Shown here piece by piece: positions 37,554 through 50,733 of a DNA stretch of 64,000 nucleotides. A program made the position numbers and the translations under genes. The notes below the pieces were generated by a model, which was given only the letters and a program-made list of their open reading frames with translations, did not search any database and was not told where the DNA came from. Origin of the DNA: Campylorhamphus procurvoides (Eukaryota > Chordata > Aves > Passeriformes > Dendrocolaptidae); the NCBI GenBank assembly GCA_013396655.1, contig WBMV01005000.1, positions 276,895 through 340,894 on the forward strand, given 5' to 3'. The stretch's first letter is position 1. Each line of letters opens with the position of its first letter.

Positions 37554-39950
37554 CTTTCCCAGAATAGGTGACAGTAGATGACAATAAGTTGTTGCCTTTC
37601 AAATAAGTTCAAAGGAAAGAAATTTACTGAAGATGTCTAAGCAATTATTAATAATATTGTTTGTTATAGATGACAAGAAATTCATGGAAAGGTTTGCTAA
37701 TAAAAGTCTGAAAAATATAGCCACTAGTTGCTTTCCTACCACAGTGCTAACTGTTTAAATTACAATGTCATGATAAGGAACTGATGAATTGTTGGTAAAA
37801 AGTACATTAGCTTCTCTCTTTAAGGGAGAGATAGAATTACTACAGAGTAGAAAGGTATTGAAATGCTTTCCTGAATTGTGTTCTCTGTTTATGAGACATC
37901 CTTACAAAGTGCTTCTGTTTCCCATTTACCCATTTATTTAGTAGATTTGTTGGTTCATGGGCTATGTTCAAATGTAGTCAATAAAGAACAAATAATTTTA
38001 GGATTAAAAATTCTTGTCATGAAAATGACATTAGCAGCTGGTGGTATTTCAGATATTTAGTACTTACTGTCTTTTGGGCCTGATCCAACCCACACAGGAG
38101 CCTATGGAATTACTACATCTGATTTCAGTGAAGTTTTAGAAGATATTCTGAGTTTAAAACACAAAGATGCTCCAGTCCCACTTGGGGAGAATTTGAACAT
38201 AAAGGAAACTTGGAGTTTTGCATATAGGCAGCATAGGATTTCCTTTTAAAAAGTTGTGCAGACTGCTGAGATACAAAGAAATATAATGTCATATTATGTT
38301 TATATAAGTACTGGCCATCTGGGGAAAGTTGATACTCAGTCATTGGTTTCCAATTTAGAAGGAGATTTCTCTGTGTTTGTATGGCGTTTAATGTTGAAAT
38401 TGTAATTAATTTAGTTTTAATTTGTTATTTTTTATATTTAATATTTTACAGAAAACAGCAGACCAAAAATATCCATTTTCCTAAAACTTGTACGCTCTTA
38501 ATAAATTTTCTATTTAACAACGTAATTTTAGATATAAGACTTGTAAGTGCATGGAGAATTTGAAGAATGTTCATACTCTTTCTGGAAGGTTGAAATTTTC
38601 TTCTTGTTTGGAGAGGAATGCAAAACGAGAAAAAAAATAAAAAGGGTATTTATAAGAAAGAAATCCCTGAAAGTGTGTGAGTTTCAAAGGACTACAAACC
38701 AGATATTCCTCTCTCATTGAAAGTAAAGCCTTTCTGAATATCTCCAAGAAAAATTTAGTCTGTCTGAGAAATGCAAAGAGAAAAGGAACTGCGGGACATA
38801 CTCAATGACAAGCCTAACCTTTGTAGCACTTAGCTGTCCTCAGGTTGCAATGAAGTTAAAGGAAAAGCATACATGGTACAGTAATGAATTGAACATTTTT
38901 CACCTTGTCAATCCTGCTTGTAGGTGACTAATTACATCTGTACACAGGACCTTTTAAAACATTTGACTGATTCACATCGTTAAAAGGTTGTACAACCATT
39001 TAGCAGAAGATTTGGCATCTGTATGGGCATAACACCAGTTCAAATCTAGTCAAATAATCTCAGAAGGATCAAAAAAAATCCTCCAATAAGTCAGTTTTAA
39101 TGGAAGTGAGGTTGAGACATTCTAGTGTATGTGTCAGTGTACTCTGTATGAGTCACCGAAAGCGTCCTCTATGGATGCTGCTACTCTTTTATTTAGGTTT
39201 TGTTTTGCAAATGGAAAGTACTTGAGCTTGGCTTACCAGAATGGAACTTTGCACATTAAAAAAAATCATAAAAACATACTAAGCTCTTTGCTTGGAAAGG
39301 CACTGTGGATTATTTAGGTAGGTTATAGAAAGTACTAGAATACAACAGGGATACATTTATGAAATACAATTTAAATACATACATAAGATTAACAGGGAAG
39401 GAAATAAGTGCAATAAATATGCATCTGATTTCGATTTTCTAGTAATAATTGATCACATAACATTTGTAACCCATAAAGCTTTAATGTGCTGTACTGTGAG
39501 AGAATTCACGTTTTTAGCTTTACAGAAGAACAGGGAGATTTTCAGCAATTTAGTCTATATTACACATGCAATTGAAAACACAGCTATGAATAGAGCTAAG
39601 ATGTTCTGAAGAGTAATCCCCTGGCCAAACTAGCATTAGCACACTTCATTTTCTACCTGGAGACTTCAGCTGATAAATCTTTTCAAGACAGAATAGTTAG
39701 TGGGAGCCCAGATGGGAGTAGTGCTTATCATTTTTATCACTTCTACCGCTTTTATCACTTTAAAGCTGCTTTCCTTTTAGTTGGGAGTGACCAGAATCCA
39801 AAGCCCTGATAACCTGAGAAATCGGAGGGGTAAGGGGGTGTGGGGGGGAAGAGTTACAATACCGTCACTGGGCTGCGTTTTCATTGGTGTGGTGGGGGCA
39901 CTTGCAAAGCCAACAGTAGTGATGGTGGTTGGTGCTGGGTTGGCTTTTCC

Positions 39951-39990
39951 TGGTTTTTTGGTTGGTTGGTTAGTTAGTTGGAGGTTTTTT
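39951..39990. repeat. G/T-rich low-complexity tract
   Basis: TGGTTTTTTGGTTGG and repeats of GGTT/AGTT. It is the complement type of the A/C-rich tracts elsewhere. Confidence 0.8.
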
Positions 39991-40943
39991 AATGGCCACA
40001 CGTTTCACATCCAGGAACTTCTGTTGCTCTTCATCTGCTTCCCTCAATTTGCAAATCTCTTGCACACTCTCCATCAAAGGAAGGAAACAAACTAAAGGTT
40101 GAAGTGTTTGGAGCAGGTAAAATATAGCATAGAGTATATGTTGTGATAGACACAAATATGGGAAAATAGAGGAACAGTTAAATAAGACAAGCTCTTTAAC
40201 TATTACACTTTCCTAAACATTTTAGCTATTAATGGTGTTGCACAAGATGTTATAAAACCTGAAATAACACACCTAGCTCCTCAGAGAGAAAACAAGATAT
40301 TTGGTGAAAAGCACTGTTTTTACTACTTTCTGTAGCACTGTTGTTATTACTTTCTGGTTTTAAACCTTCAAACTTCATTTTTTTTTGTCCAAGTTATTGC
40401 ATGAAAAATATTTTTAACCTGCACTTCTGGTTCTTTTATGCAAGATCCTGTCTCCTCATTTGGAGCTGCAAGTGTTTTGAATTAAACTTCTTAAGAGATA
40501 ATGCATATCATATACACAAAATATATTTTTGAAATAAATATATTTGAAGTGCAAGAAATGAGCATTAAAAAAGCATTTGGATTCTTCCAAGAGAGTACTG
40601 AGATGTCTACTGATCTAATGCTACTTAACTTTTAATTTGTTATGATTTCTACTAAAAGAAAATAACTTGTAACCTCTCCAACTGTTACTGAATATATATG
40701 TATATATTTTTTTTGTAAAAGACTGAGATAATTAGTAGAGTTTATTAAATAGGGCAAAGGGACAAAAGAAGAAACTTCTGCTTAAGTTGCAGTAGAAATG
40801 GATAGCACTTATAAAAGATGTAATAAAAAATAAACCACACTGATGATGCCATCTAAGAATCCAGAACAATAAATGTTCATACTCAGCTTATTCCCTTCCT
40901 AATAAATAAAATCTATTAAAGAAAGGGATTTCAACTAGAAAAA

Positions 40944-40978
40944 GAAACAAGCAAACAAACAAATAAACAAAACCACCC
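40944..40978. repeat. A/C-rich tract (CAAA)n
   Basis: AAACAAGCAAACAAACAAAT followed by AAACAAAACC; imperfect CAAA repeats. Confidence 0.8.
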
Positions 40979-41734
40979 AAAAATGTTCCCTCAGCTTTTC
41001 TAGCTTTCCTGGAAAAGCTAAAGCTGCACTTTAAATTAAGCACATGAACAGAAATGTAAACTGAATGAATTATTAGACAGGAACATTTGATGAACATCAA
41101 TACAGTCATTTAAATCAAAAATTTAATGTTTTCCAAACTGTTGGGAGTTAAAACAAAGCCTGGACTATCAATGACTAGCTCTCTCGGTGTCTGAGAGGTA
41201 ATTGCAAAAATTAGGACCATGATCTGAACCATGATTTTTTAATGGATTAGCTCATGAAACATAAAGTAAAAGGGCAGAGTTGCGCTCACCAAGGTATTTA
41301 GTTTCCTCTAGAAGATTAAGTTACAGTAATAGGTCTGTGGATCTGTGTCTCAACTCATAGGATCAGAAATGCTAGTGCCCCTGCCAGTTCTAACTAAAGC
41401 ATGACCTCTCAGAATGCAATACTGAGTCCAAGACAACATTGATAACAGTTTGCTTGTAAAGAAGTCTACAGGAAACTTTGGGAATTACTCTTAGAGAAAC
41501 GTTTTAGTTAATTAACAACACTAAATGCATTTGGTTACTTTTTTTGTCTGTTTCTGCCCTTTATATTTGTTTCTCCTGATTTTGTTCTACAAGTTATAGA
41601 ACTAATGAATGTAAAACCAAATGAACCTTGGATCTCATTGTTCCACTTATAACAAGCCTGTTAAAGTTGTTTTGTAGCTTGAGGTAAATAAAACGTTCAG
41701 TGCTTTGCAGTTATTGAAAGAATAAGATTTAGAC

Positions 41735-41880
41735 CATTAAAACAGAACCCTGAAGATTTAGCATTTCCCACTGGGTGCATTAAATATCACTTTGCTAATA
41801 CATTAATTGTGTCCCTAGCTGCTGGCATGATTAAATTCTTTCCCATTGACCCTTATAACTCAACTTTTCTGGGGGAAATA
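41735..41880. promoter_or_regulatory. Candidate conserved noncoding element
   Basis: Unique sequence with closely spaced TAAT/ATTA cores (GCTAATACATTAATTGTG, ATGATTAAATTC) and no repeat signature. Conservation cannot be judged from the window alone. Confidence 0.12.
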
Positions 41881-41981
41881 CATTCTAAAATTTACACCTT
41901 ATATAAAAAGACAAGGCATCTGCATTTAAGCCACTCCATGTATAGTCCAAGATATGTCAGCAACCAAACATGAAGGATAAG

Positions 41982-42013
41982 AGTGTATGTGTGTGTGTGT
42001 GCATGTGTGTGTG
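41982..42013. repeat. (TG)n microsatellite
   Basis: TG repeats interrupted once by CATG; about 30 bp. Confidence 0.92.
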
Positions 42014-45000
42014 ACAGTGAGAGAGAAAAGTAATTTATGTTTAATTGTGTTTTTATAAGAGTGCACTCATGAAATCCAAGGCTTATGGCAAGTACTGGTA
42101 GAGCAGAAAACCCTATTTACACAAACAGCAGATACATGACATCTTTTTGATGATACTTACTGTTTTCCTGCAGATATGCAGGAGTGCAAGGCTGGTAGTC
42201 AAGGATCAGTGGCAGTGAGCTGTCAGAGACCTGGAATGTCTTTTTCTTTCTCTGAGCATGCCCAAAGTTTATTCAACAGAACAGCTGTGACTCATGAACT
42301 GGTTCCCTAAAAGCTACAGTTATTCAACTCTTAAAAATCTTGAGGGCTCAATATGACTTTTTACTATTGTCTATAAGTATTTTGAATTTAACTGTATTCT
42401 GGAAATGTTTTGAAAGGTTTGTGGACTGACATCTAGGAGGCAGAAAGTAGGCGAGGTTCCCACAGTCACATGGTCTGTGACTTGGCTGGATGCTTCTATT
42501 TGCATATAAAGGAATAAATATGATTGCATATATCTGACTTGCATTTCTATAACTAGGAATATTTTCTCTGTCTGACTGCAGAGCAACACAGGTATTTGGG
42601 AATCCAATTAAAAGATTCTGTATTTGGTAACTCTATTTATAGCAATGTGATGGTAGCAGATGATAAGATAAGGAGGGTCCACTGCCTCTTTACATGATTT
42701 TGATCTAGAGTACACCTTTTGGTCCTAGAGACAGCGAGTCTTCCAAAGTAATGTTAAACTTCATAATAACTTAGTAAAAGATTTGCAAATTTTGTCAGAG
42801 CTTTGCTAAATTAAAAGGATCTAATCTAGCACATGCAATTGCCTAAAAGTTTGTTTTGTTTTTATACCAGAAAGATACAGAACAGAGATGTGGGTAGGAG
42901 AAAACTAAAATAAATTAAAGAAATAAAGCTAGAGAATACAGAATTAGAAGCTAAAATGAGACAGATTAAGATATGGAAATCCATCAGAGGAAAAGTACTG
43001 CTCAGTTTCAGTTCTTTTTTTTTCTTTTCAGATTTTCTGAGAGATACTGTGGGAATTTTTGAGTGTTTTCATCCCTTTTCCCTTTGAGGGTTATTGAAAG
43101 ATTGTTAATACCTAATTGATAAATACAAGCAAGTTGTATTTGAGAAAAACTGGTAGAAAGGTAGGAGGGGAAAGTAATACATGAAAGGATGGATGAGTCG
43201 ATGTGAAGAGACAGAAAACATAGCATAGAAGATGTGACAAAGGCTACTTATCATGAGCAGAATAGTTGAAAAACGAGAAGCAGTGGAAGAAATAGATATG
43301 GAAATAGCTAATTATTTATGCAATGTAATTAAGTGCAAAGTAGAAAATCAGTAGAACAATCATGTAATTCAAGACTAGGTAAACAGACAAAGAGATAAAT
43401 CACAGAATATATTAGTGTTTAGAAAAAAGAAGCCATGTCCTTATTTCTAGGATAATTGTGGGTGCTTAGAGCAATATCCACACCTAATCAGTTGGAGGCA
43501 GTTTATTCAAATAATAACTGGCATTTCCAAGAGTAAATATATAACATGAGCAGAGAGAGCTTGCCATGAAGTGAGGAAAGTGCAATACGATGTTCTGTAA
43601 CATTGCATTTTAAATGTGGTAGAAATTTCTAGTGCTTTCTTCCAGCCCTAATATCTCTGCAAAATTCAATATTGTACTTTATATTCCAGTAAGAAAAGGA
43701 GAAGTTGATAGGACTTGTCCTTTCTTGAATACATTATTTTCATGCACCAGTGCTTTTCACATTGTGCATGTAAAATTTCTTCAAATGGACATGGAGGTCT
43801 AATTCCAAACACTGAAGGCATGTGCTGATTGATTTAAAATTTAACCAGTTTAAATCACATTATTTGAAATACAGTATTTTTCTGAAGAGAACAAAAATTC
43901 AAGTATATTTGGTTTTACTGTGTTTTAATCATACTAAGCAAAAAAAGCCTGGTAAGCAGTTTGATAATCTCTGTAGGGACAGTAGCAGTTGTAAAAGACA
44001 AAGTATTCAGAATAGTTCCTTTCTGTATTTCAGGTTTATCAAATGAAGTCTTAACATCAAATAAAAATGCACCTTTAAAAGAATAAAGAACTTGACACTT
44101 TCTTCAGAAAGTATTCAGGAGCAAATAATTAGTTTCTTAGCTAAGGACAAGTATATTTAATCACAGTGAATTTGACTCTACTGATAGTTCTCTTAAGAAC
44201 ACTTGACAAAGTTTGTAACAGGAATTAATGAGTTAATGGCAAAATCTCGTGAATCTCAGCTTGCAGACATTCTGTGATGTGGCCTCTCATCCCCCATCTG
44301 TCTACTCAGTTCCTTCTCAAAAAGGAGCCCTTTAAGTTCTGCATGGATAAAGGTGTTTGAATAACCCTCGTGCATCTCTTTTTTTTCTTTTTTTCTAGGC
44401 CATACAAATTTCCTACTGAAAGCTTATTTTGTGAAGTAGAACATCTGAAGGAGTTGAATGCTTTTTTGAAACAGAGTAACACATGAAATAAGTGCCGTTA
44501 GGTAATCTTCAAAATTAAAATGTAAACTTTTATGGTATTATCTGGACAGAACTATTATTTGGTTTTAATGGCTTAAAAAGATTAAATAATAATTCAATGA
44601 AAGCTTAGGAAGTACAATGTTTTCATGTTCTAGATAGATGATTGTAGGATAGATAAGTAGTTCAACTTTATAGTGTAATAAAACACAGCTGCATACTTAT
44701 TTAGTTATTTACTTACCGTGACTTCATATGACCATGAGTAATCTCATTATCTGTTTTGTATGCAATAAATGAAATGTCTGGCAGTCTCCGTGAATGTTGC
44801 TTTAGACTGAGATAAAGGAGAATGCATTCCTCTAAATAAGCTTAAAAGTACACTTTTTTCCTTTTTATTGTTGCATACTTAATTGAGAGAAAGGCTGAAT
44901 GTCACCTCTCTTTTTTTGAGATTAAAACATTTCTGAGTTTGCTCACAGAAACAGCTTACTAGGAGAAGATATGGTTTTACTACTGGGAAGGTTTATAGGA

Positions 45001-45189
45001 AGCAAAGTAAACTGATCAAATAGTAAACCCACTAACTAGAATAAAATAGAAGAGTAATTAGTAAAACCACTTTCCATTTTACCATGAGCAAAACCACTGG
45101 TAATTTTACCTGTCATTAGAACTTCCTATAAACTCAACTATGGTAGTTGGGATGCTGTTAAGAAGTATTGACCACTTGGTGACACTTTA

Positions 45190-45309
45190 CAAAAATAAAA
45201 GCAAAACCCAAACCCACAAAACCAAAACAAAAACCACAATAGAAAGTCAACCAGCCAACCAAAACCCCAAAACACCATAACCACAACAACAAAAAACCTG
45301 AAAAAAATC
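45190..45309. repeat. A/C-rich low-complexity tract
   Basis: About 120 bp almost entirely of A and C, with CAAAA, CCAAAA and CCACAA units and only scattered G and T. Same style as the tracts at 1690-1788, 2090-2210 and 50423-50511. Confidence 0.85.
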
Positions 45310-46092
45310 CACTTTGTTGAACAGATTGTTCAAAAGACATGTAAGAGAAAGAAGTATCAAAGCACAGTCACCCAGTCAGTGAAACTACACTCTGTTTTGG
45401 TGTCAGAGAACAGAAGGAAGTTATAAATAACCATGGTAGGAATTATCATTTTCCCCCTTATATTTGAAAAGTTCTTCACTAAATTTTTGACAGATAAGAT
45501 GCCAGCACTGCATAAACATGTGGGTTTGGGTGTAATTAAAAACAAACAAGCAAACCAGCAACATTACTTTATAAATACAATCTCTGCTTTTCTCTTTCAT
45601 TCTGATCTTAGTGAAGGCTCTGAGAGAGTTGTGGATAAGCAGCTGTAGAGTCCTTTCATTTTGCTTTAGATATGAGTATGAAATAACTCATGCTCATGCT
45701 GATTGAAGATTTCTCATAGTAAGATGCCAGATGACCATACTGATTGTCCTACATCTGCCAGCAGCTTTCTGGAGTTCATTAACCAGGAACCTTTGTTGAG
45801 ATAAGTTTCATCTCTGAAGGGGGTGAACTGACAGCGTCTTGCATGTCACTGCTTTTTCTTCTGTGGAGCTGCAATTAGCAAAGTTATTCAGATGCTCTTT
45901 CACACTCAAGGATTTCAGTTCCTTTTCTTTGGTGCGTTCTGAAAGAGAGAAGAGGGTTTAGGCAAACCAAATGACACTCACTACCTACAAATTATGAATC
46001 AGTAATGGCTGGAGAGTGCACTAAGAGAACACATGGATCCAAGGATTCCTCAAAATGAGGATTTTTGTCAAGGCTGTTCAGGCAGGTTTTGC

Positions 46093-46100
46093 ATTCTACC
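46093..46100. repeat. Direct repeat ATTCTACC, left
   Basis: Exact match to 46476-46483; a possible target-site duplication around the candidate LTR. Confidence 0.5.
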
Positions 46101-46475
46101 TGTTGCCTTAAGGAGTGAGGAAAAGAATATTCAGGCAACCTCAGTAGGAGATAAGAGAAGTGAGCAGGAGCTTTAATGAGCCAAACAGGCTCCAGGAATA
46201 CATTTACACAGGAATTCCCCCTTTAGACCCTCATTACAAGATTTTTATAATTGTGTCCATCCAAAACCATTCTGTTATTTCCCCAAGCCCTGCCCCGTTC
46301 CGCCCTCAGCACACCCCATTAGGAATTGGGTCTGGGGTCTCAGGACCCTTCCTTCATCGTCGTCGTCATCTTCACAGCACGTCAGGTCCTTGGAGGCCTT
46401 CCAAAGCTTCAGATTTGGAGGTCCTTCTGTCCCTGTCTTTATCCTGTGGTACAGGCTTCATGGCACTTTTCTGCG
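46101..46475 (-). mobile_element. Probable solo LTR, minus strand
   Basis: Read on the minus strand, this GC-richer block has a TATA-like ATTATAAAAA (46243-46252) followed about 70 bases later by ATTAAA (46172-46177), then a T/C-rich stretch and an end CCTTAAGGCAACA. That is the order expected of U3-R-U5 and a CA terminus. ATTCTACC occurs immediately left of the block (46093-46100) and again at 46476-46483, which may be a target duplication. Weaknesses are that the 5' end on this reading is CGCAGAAA instead of TG, and that 8 bp is longer than usual for retroviruses. A 110-codon plus-strand frame inside it is not a gene. Confidence 0.5.
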
Positions 46476-46483
46476 ATTCTACC
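46476..46483. repeat. Direct repeat ATTCTACC, right
   Basis: Exact match to 46093-46100. Confidence 0.5.
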
Positions 46484-48644
46484 TTGAAATAGAGACTAAA
46501 CAGCTAATGGAATTCTAAGGGGTTGATATAGGATGGGATTAGTATGTATAAACATTCAGCTACTAAAGAAGTTATATTACTAGTACATTAGATCTACAAT
46601 AATTTCTAACATCTATAAAATTAAAAAATCAAAAATCAAAGAAACCCTTAGGCATCATGCCAATACATCAGGAACATATGAGGGATACAGAGCACAGACA
46701 TAGCATGAAAATATAATTTTTTCAGGGTAGGATAAATGATGACTTTGAATTGTTTTTGAGCTGTAGCCATCTTGCTGAGAGCTGCTAAGGGAAATGATGA
46801 AAGTGACAACTTCCAAATGTTCCTCGATGTAATCACCTTGTTCAGTCCTTGTACCATCACGCATTTCCAAAGGCAACATTTGTTTCTGTTCTTGTCTGTG
46901 ATCTTTATCACCTCAGTACATCTTATCTTTTATGATGGTTTGTAGGTCTTCACCAGAGGTTTCCAGACTTGTCATAAGTTTTATAAAATTCACTTTATCT
47001 CTAGGCACTTATCAAAGCCAGTTTGAAATGCCCTTTTTCTACTGGTGTTTTCTTTTTGTTCTAATATATTCATGAAAAAAAAAAAGAATTGCTGAAGCTG
47101 GAATAGTTTTGTGTTGGAAAAACCACCAAATCACAAATGAGTTCTGTCATACACTGCTCCCAAAAGCACTGGGATAACTAGCTAACTTAGCTGGAAATCT
47201 GTGTTTATTGGTTTCAGTCCAAGAGTTTTTAATATCCTCCTGTACATGAAGATTCTCTAGGAATATTATTAGCTAATTATTTACTTGTAAAATATGGCCA
47301 CAGTCCCATGCAATTATTTCTTTGTCTTTATTTTTCATCCCACATTCAGTAAATGAGGATGAATGCCGAGACACATTTCTGAGAACTCAAAGGTAAAATT
47401 ACGTTTTTTAAACTGTAGTTCTGAAAAATGTTGAGAATCACAAATCACCACATAAAGTGAGTCATCCGTGGTTTATATCAACAAGACCTGGCAGATGCAA
47501 TATGTAAACTATCTTATGAAAATGTATGAGTGTGTTGTAGGGTGCTCTGTTGGGAATATTATTGGTTTTGGTTTGCTTTTTTTAATAACATTCTGCTGGG
47601 AGATGTAATGGATGTTGACGCAGTATCTCCTGTTTCTTCCATTCCAGCAGGTATTGAGGGAATGTAAAGACCAGAGGCAAATTGTTTCACGTCCTCCTTT
47701 GCCTCCTGTCAGAACTGTTTTCCTCTAAACTTTATAAATACAAGGAAATCAATGCAGAGGCTTCATGTGAAAGTCTGCAGAAACCTTTGCACATTGGAAC
47801 AGTGAGAGTGGAATGCAGGGAGCCTGATTTAATTTATTTTTCATAGACTGTGGAATAAATGCACTGTCATTAAAAAAATGTAAATATTTCCATTGAAAAA
47901 CAATTTTCAAAAAATTATGTTTACCACAGAGCTCTGTTTCAAATATTGCATAGTCTGAAGATATTGTTCTCTTTCAGGCAAGGCAGCTGCTACTGTTCAT
48001 TTTACATGTCTAAGGATAGCTTTGATAGTTATTTTCTAGCCAGCAAGTATAAGGCAACTTCATTTTCCCTGGAAATGTAACACCTCCCCTACTCCATGCA
48101 CATACTCATTGCATGCAGTCAACAACACAAACCTACATAAAACCTGGTTACGTAAATTATTGCCATTCATAAATTTCTCTCCATTTAACAAGAAAATAGT
48201 CAGTTTTGATGTGTTTTCTGTCTATATGATACTAAAGAAGAAACTTTTCTTCCATGATGGCACAACCAGTGAGCAAGTGCCTTAAAATAAGACAAAGTCC
48301 AGAAGGTTACTAAAATTGGTGTCATCTTATGAAGTGCAGAGAGACCTTCTTAAGATTGTAAGAAAATAATCAATAGCCATTCTGAAGAACAGCATTATGA
48401 TGTAATTTTAGTTTTTGTCAGTTTTGTTGGGTTTTTTTTCCTTGCATGGAAAATATTTTAGAAATATGGAAAAAATTATATTAATAAAATGTAAGTGGAG
48501 ACTCCTGTTTTTGTCATTCTCATTTAAAGGATAATAAAATCCAAGAGGAATATTTTTGAAGATATAAATCCTTATTGCCCAATACTGATATTTCCACTAA
48601 AGTAGGAGTGCATTACTGGCAATATGTAGAGATTCATTCTCAGA
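46484..48644. other. Unique AT-rich DNA, no gene seen
   Basis: No recognisable gene or element. GGCAACA at 46872-46878 could be read as an alternative distal end of the preceding LTR, but the flanks there do not match. Confidence 0.45.
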
Positions 48645-49229
48645 ACCACAGAATCACAGAATGGCCTGGGTTGGAAGGGACTTTAAACATGACCTGGTTC
48701 CAACTCCACTGTCAGGAACACCTTCCACCAGAACATGTTGCTCAGAGCCCCATCCAACCTGACTTTGAACACTTCCAGCGGTGGGGCAGTAACAGCTTCT
48801 CTGGATGACCTGTGCCAGAAACTCACCACCCTCACAGTGAGTCTCTGTGCCTCTTTCAGTTTGAAGCCAACCCTTCTTTCCTGTCACTCCAGGCCCTTGT
48901 AAATAGTCTCTCTCCATCTCTCCTGTTGGCTCCCTGCAGGTGCTGAGAGGCCATAATTAGGTCACCTCCAAACCTTCTCTTTTCCGGGCCGAACCTTTCC
49001 AGTTCTCTCATTCTTTCCTCATAGCAGAGGTGCTTCATCCCTCTAATCAACTTGGTTGCCTTCTCTGGACTCGCTCCAACATGTCCATGTCCTCCCTGTG
49101 CTGGGACCCCAGAGCTGGAGGCAGCACTGCAGGAGGGGTCTCACCAGAGCAGAGCAGAGGGGCAGAATCCCCTCCCTCCTGTGCTGCCCACACTGCTTTG
49201 GATGCAGCCCAGGACATGGGTGGCTTTCA
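48645..49229 (-). mobile_element. CR1 LINE, 5'-truncated, minus strand
   Basis: The left edge is the reverse complement of a CR1 tail (CCACAGAATCACAGAATGG, GGGTTGGAAGGGACTT). The element then continues through CTTTCAGTTTGAAGCC, GGTGCTGAGAGGCC, CTCGCTCCAACATGTCC and GGGACCCCAGAGCTGG to about GGTGGCTTTC. At about 585 bp it is the second-longest CR1 copy, and the only long one on the minus strand. Confidence 0.94.
48901..49050 (-). pseudogene. CR1 ORF2 C-terminal remnant, frameshifted
   Basis: Minus-strand translation gives CYEERMRELERFGPEKRR then FGGDLI, recognisable as CR1 ORF2 C-terminal sequence. The following conserved segment (GFKLKEAQRLTVRVV-like) lies in another frame further along, so at least one frameshift separates them. 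Confidence 0.8.
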
Positions 49230-50422
49230 TAATTAATTTACTATTTATTACAAGAAAAATAAAATTTAGCCAGAATAATATAGCCATTTGGTTTCAAAAA
49301 TACCATTATAACAATTGTCAGGAATGGAGAGGAGACAAAATAGGCTAACTTGCCTTGTCTGACAAAAAAAGGCTGAGCAGAATATCACTGATCTATATGG
49401 ATGTATCATTATGGTAAATGTTTGAAGCAAATAAAACATGCAGGCACAACAAATGAACATATTTTTTCAATAAATAAAACTTAGTTTGGAAATTAAAAGG
49501 CATTTCTAGCAATGAGTGGAGTAAGGAGCTGGAACAGACAGGAGAAATTCAAACAAGATGCAGCAGCTATAAATGTAGCTGATTTAAGATAAAGCTACGT
49601 ATATTCTTTAGGTGACTACATGAGCCATTTATGTATAATAAACAGGGTGCTCAATTCAGTGACCCAACTCATTTTATCTGATATGGAGGTTATTATTCAA
49701 GGAACACCTGACCTGTTTGTTTGAAGCCTTCCTCTAAATGTATTATCTAAGTCCGTATTAACAGTGGTAAGCAAGGAGGATGTAAGATTGAAATGAAGCA
49801 GCAAAACTGGTTAGAATTTTAGATGACTTTTATACAAAGTGCCATCTTTAATGTCTGGGATTTTTTGAAGAACACCTTTCTGGTCTTGTGGAACATGTAC
49901 TTTTTAAGTCAGAGAGGTTTCAAAATCTATTTAGGATTGTTTTGCATTTCAACTCTGCTGCATTTTAACCTGACGCTTCTGCTATCAAGGATTTAGAAAA
50001 ATAATCCTAGGTACTATGATATCTTAAAATAAAGATGACATTTAATTTTAGAATGGAAAAGTACCTATTTTTCAAAACTTGTTTCCTATAGCCTTATATG
50101 TAGTAATGTTGAGATTTATTCAGTCTAATTTTTTTGTAGAGGCAGAGTTTTCAAAATGGAGTTTCCTAATGACCTTTCACTGTCATGAATAAAGTCAACC
50201 TGAATCACAGAGACAAGTTAATTGCAATGAAACTTGCAGGTACCTTTGATCTGACATGTAGTGTGTTATTATTAACAGTCCTTTTCCCATCATTAAAAAG
50301 ACAGAAAAAGCATATTACATATCATATAACATTCTTTTTCAGGGTCAATATTATATATTACCTCTTTGAGGCAATATATAATTACTTGTGTTTTGTTTTT
50401 TTTTTTATCATTGTCCCTCCCT

Positions 50423-50511
50423 TAAAAAAAAACAAAACAAAATCAACCAAACCAAACCAATCCCAAACAAACAAACAAACAAAGCTCAAAGAAAACTAAA
50501 CAAAAACCTCA
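50423..50511. repeat. A/C-rich low-complexity tract
   Basis: A run of As, then CAAAA, CCAAA and (CAAA)n units. Confidence 0.85.
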
Positions 50512-50695
50512 AGAAGCTCAAATAAGTGGTCAAGGTAAGGGTTTTTTAACTTGAACTTTCAGTATTGAAGAAATATTTTAAATATTCAGGCTATGAGTGT
50601 AAGTGAATAAGTGAAGACTGCAGAGATTGTTTTAGAATGGTGGTTTATAATCAATAACACTTTTCCAGCAGTTATATACTGTCTTGAGTACTGCC

Positions 50696-50733
50696 TTCAT
50701 TCTGAGGCTACTGTAGCTTATGTTTGCTCAGAA
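50696..50733. repeat. 38-nt spaced direct repeat, copy 1
   Basis: TTCATTCTGAGGCTACTG then TAGCTTATGTTTGCTCAGAA. It matches copy 2 at 51596-51633 at 35 of 38 positions. Similarity stops abruptly at both ends. Confidence 0.85.

Larger units (their letters stand above)
33768..46100. other. Unique AT-rich DNA, no gene seen
   Basis: About 12.3 kb without recognisable genes or transposons. It contains a TG microsatellite (41982-42013), A/C-rich tracts (40944-40978, 45190-45309), a G/T-rich tract (39951-39990) and TAAT-rich unique sequence around 41735-41880. Confidence 0.45.

Noticed and set aside
46160..46492. 110-codon open frame
   Set aside because: Inside the probable minus-strand LTR; chance frame in GC-richer repeat DNA.
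46101..46878. Longer LTR reading ending at GGCAACA (46872-46878), mirroring TGTTGCC at 46101
   Set aside because: A 9-base inverted match (TGTTGCCTT / AAGGCAACA) is tempting, but the outside flanks (TTCTACC and TTTGTTT) do not match, and the shorter block has matching ATTCTACC flanks.
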